From JAGXLC01 sp046545795 (GTDB taxonomy: Bacteria > Bacteroidota > Bacteroidia > Bacteroidales > UBA12077): 15,245 nucleotides of DNA. The stretch is taken from contig JBKGZD010000053.1 of NCBI GenBank assembly GCA_046545795.1, forward strand, positions 1 to 15,245, in the 5' to 3' direction. The notes beneath the pieces were generated by a model, which was not told the origin of the DNA, did not search any database, and saw only the letters and a list, made by a program, of their open reading frames with translations. Shown here one piece after another: positions 13,053 to 15,245 of this stretch. The translations under genes and the position numbers were made by a program. Position 1 is the stretch's first letter, and each line of letters opens with the position of its first letter.

Positions 13053-15245
13053 TTATTTAATGATTAATTTCTTTGTTCCCTTTCCCTCTTCTGTTATAAC
13101 AGAGAAAAGATAGATGCCGCTATTTAACCCCGGAAGAGATAATTCATATTGTTTTCCAGTCATAATATTGAGTAACTTATCTGTGAAGATTAGTTTTCCT
13201 TCCAAAGTATGAATTTTTACAGAGGCTTCACCTGATGAGACATCATTGAAAGATATAGAGAGATCTCCGGTTGATGGATTCGGGAAAATCTCAAAGTGGT
13301 CTTGTATGTTAACATGACTTTTAGCACTTGTTACCGCGTCTCCCTTTACTTCTATGGTGAATTCTCCAGTAACACCACCGGCACTCCCATCCATCTGGAG
13401 CCAATATGTTTCTCCTTTCGTTAATCCTTCAAGATCCATTATTGCTGCTGCATAATTTTCCTCTTCTCCAAAATAGTCATCATTTGCTGCCAGAAGTGTG
13501 TGTTTATCATCAACAAGAATATCGTCACACTTTTCTGCTTCATATAGTGCAATTTGGGTATCCAGCCTTTTGGTAATAAATGATATTGCTCCAGTATCCG
13601 GCATTGTGAATTTGAACCATACAGTATGTTGTAAGCCACCTTCCGCGCACCATTTCATCTCTTCTTCGCAGGGATTAGAACCTGTTGTATCCGGCATAGG
13701 CTCGTTGGGTTGTACTGTGGCAAATTCATTAGTGAAAGGGCCATTCGTACCCGCTTCTAGTTCAAAAGCGTCACATACATCATCATTCTCGGGGTGCATG
13801 GAATAAATCACCTTTATTGAATCCGTGTCTTCGCAATTTTCTGTAATACCTGTGACTTTATAGAATATAGTATCCGGTTCTTCTTTGTTCAAATATATTG
13901 TTGCGTAAGAACCTTGTGTTTCTACCAATCCTTCAGCATCTTCCCAGATATAGTTTTCAGCTTCTCCATTAACTTTAATAGTAACTTCTTCTCCCATACC
14001 TATATTCTTTTCTGGTTGTGAGAAAAATATGTGAAGTTTGTCGCTGACCAGAATATTTTTAGCTTTTGTTAAGCTATCTTTTCCATTTTCGCCTTCCACT
14101 TCCAGGGTTATATCCTTGGCTCCAGGAGTATCGTAGACAACTTTATGGGGGCCGGCTCCTGTAGTATCTGCAGGATTTGCATCACTTCCGAAATTCCATT
14201 GTAATGAATCTACATCGCCTTTTGAGTTGTTGTAAAAGGTTACGGTATCTTCCATGCAGAGCTTTTCTTTATCTGAATAGAAGGAAGCCTGCGGGTTATT
14301 TCTTGATGCATAAGCTCTTATGCAAAGATCAAGTTCATTGTTCTCAATATCACTACCAACCGGGGTAAATTCCTGACCATCGTTGCTTACCCAATGATAA
14401 CCCGATGGTTTTATTTCAGGGTCTGCATAGCCATCAATAGCCATTTCTACAGGAAGGGGATATTGATAATTGGGAGTCTGGTAACGTACCAGAACGTAAA
14501 AACTATCTGTGGGTTCAGCATCGACTTCAATTGTATGATATCCAGGGTAAGTGAAACTCTGTCCGTTTCTTTCATCTAACAACCCTGTTAATTCTCCGGT
14601 CTCTTCATCAAACCCATCAAATATTTTAACATCAAGTTTAGTATCATAGCTGTTTGTAAAAGTACCAATCCTTCCAATCGTATCTTTGCCTTCTGCTTTA
14701 AATTTAATTAATCCGTATGCTTCTTCGTCGCTAAATCCATAGCTGGTAACCATACCCAGCTTATCATGCATATAAAGTGTATCATGTTGATTTGTCTCCC
14801 ATTTGACAGGATAAAGTGCATTGCTACCCAGGACTCTTGTATCTTCGTATGCAAGGTAGAAGTATCCATTTTCTCCCCAGTCGTCGCCCCAACTATTTTT
14901 TATGATCCATGCCCCTTTAGAATCGGGACTCATTGGTCCACCTGTTATTTCTTTATTATCATCCCAGCCTATAATTAACACTCCATGATCTGAGGGTTCA
15001 TCTCCTGGATAATACCATGTATGGTCATTTGAATTGTAATAGTTTTGTTCCTCTGAGGCACGCATAGATGTGGATATAGCCCCATATTCCATGATATTTC
15101 GTTTTATTTCATCCCTGTTATCAGGAAGCCACCTTGCTTCAGGAACATATTGAACGGTTTCCGGATCAGAATTGCATGGGGAAGTTGATGATAATTCCTC
15201 ATAGGGGTCATCTTCTTCAGCTACGGGCCCGTCTAATCTTGTCAG
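13053..15245 (-). CDS. Secreted papain-family (C1A) cysteine protease with type IX sorting domain, 5' end outside window
   Basis: The reading frame is open to the right edge, giving 730 residues of a longer protein; the start codon, signal peptide and catalytic cysteine lie outside. An ATG at 15092 is internal. The visible part starts within the C1A domain: DHGVLIIGWDD has the catalytic His and IKNSWGDDWGENGYFYLAYED the Asn/Trp motif. A beta-sandwich region follows, then a PKD domain (about 14048-14271; YDTPGAKDITLEV), a second Ig-like region, a bacterial pre-peptidase C-terminal domain (about 13336-13778; TVWFKFTMPDTG, GETYWLQMDG) and the terminal type IX sorting domain (FEIFPNPSTGDLSISF, ending GTKKLIIK). 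It is therefore expected to be exported by the Por system, anchored or released, and to degrade extracellular protein. Domains after the protease are recognised from recalled signatures. Confidence 0.9.
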   Translation of the reverse strand: MTRLDGPVAEEDDPYEELSSTSPCNSDPETVQYVPEARWLPDNRDEIKRNIMEYGAISTSMRASEEQNYYNSNDHTWYYPGDEPSDHGVLIIGWDDNKEITGGPMSPDSKGAWIIKNSWGDDWGENGYFYLAYEDTRVLGSNALYPVKWETNQHDTLYMHDKLGMVTSYGFSDEEAYGLIKFKAEGKDTIGRIGTFTNSYDTKLDVKIFDGFDEETGELTGLLDERNGQSFTYPGYHTIEVDAEPTDSFYVLVRYQTPNYQYPLPVEMAIDGYADPEIKPSGYHWVSNDGQEFTPVGSDIENNELDLCIRAYASRNNPQASFYSDKEKLCMEDTVTFYNNSKGDVDSLQWNFGSDANPADTTGAGPHKVVYDTPGAKDITLEVEGENGKDSLTKAKNILVSDKLHIFFSQPEKNIGMGEEVTIKVNGEAENYIWEDAEGLVETQGSYATIYLNKEEPDTIFYKVTGITENCEDTDSIKVIYSMHPENDDVCDAFELEAGTNGPFTNEFATVQPNEPMPDTTGSNPCEEEMKWCAEGGLQHTVWFKFTMPDTGAISFITKRLDTQIALYEAEKCDDILVDDKHTLLAANDDYFGEEENYAAAIMDLEGLTKGETYWLQMDGSAGGVTGEFTIEVKGDAVTSAKSHVNIQDHFEIFPNPSTGDLSISFNDVSSGEASVKIHTLEGKLIFTDKLLNIMTGKQYELSLPGLNSGIYLFSVITEEGKGTKKLIIK

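Noticed and set aside
1..15245. CRISPR array, tRNA, rRNA, insertion sequence or phage genes
   Set aside because: No regular repeat-spacer pattern, tRNA cloverleaf, transposase or phage-like protein was seen on either strand.

Overview
The window looks like the chromosome of an anaerobic or facultatively fermentative member of the Bacteroidota, probably Bacteroidales or Marinilabiliales. Three things support this. The secreted protease at the right edge ends in a type IX secretion (Por) sorting domain. Several genes have the Bacteroidota -7 promoter box TAnnTTTG. Most starts have A-rich leaders without a Shine-Dalgarno sequence. The DNA is AT-rich. Genus-level placement cannot be made from this window.

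Layout. The left part (1-3884) holds loosely related genes: an arginine deiminase (+), a possible remnant of a DUF2892 membrane protein (+), a sulfotransferase-family protein (-), and sucC, the ADP-forming succinyl-CoA ligase beta subunit (-), which has no adjacent sucD. The middle part (4118-8061, +) is a tight six-gene operon: a DRTGG-type domain protein, an RsbW-like GHKL ATPase, an iron-sulfur protein related to [FeFe]-hydrogenases with an altered active site, a second DRTGG-type protein, a PHP phosphoesterase, and a stand-alone histidine-kinase-type ATPase. The right part (8370-12890, +) is a second operon for a catalytic [FeFe]-hydrogenase of the HydABC electron-bifurcating type: a cysteine-free thioredoxin-fold subunit (HydD-like), hydB, hydA and hydC. 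A bidirectional hairpin terminator (12953-12980) separates it from a convergent, 5'-truncated gene for a papain-family protease exported by the type IX system.

How it fits together. HydABC would exchange electrons among NADH, reduced ferredoxin and H2, the usual way for such fermenters to dispose of reductant. The upstream operon looks like a sensing and signalling module: a sensor-type hydrogenase relative plus two GHKL ATPases, a PHP enzyme and two small ligand-binding-type domains. The main new observation is that both operons start from nearly the same 75-bp promoter (4011-4085 and 8228-8302, 66 of 75 positions identical). Each copy carries two tandem palindromes of the form TGTTA-N6-TAACA, 17 bp apart, just before the TAnnTTTG box. 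One redox-responsive regulator, Rex or a Crp/Fnr-type protein by motif shape, therefore probably controls both. This ties the signalling module to the hydrogenase as one regulon.
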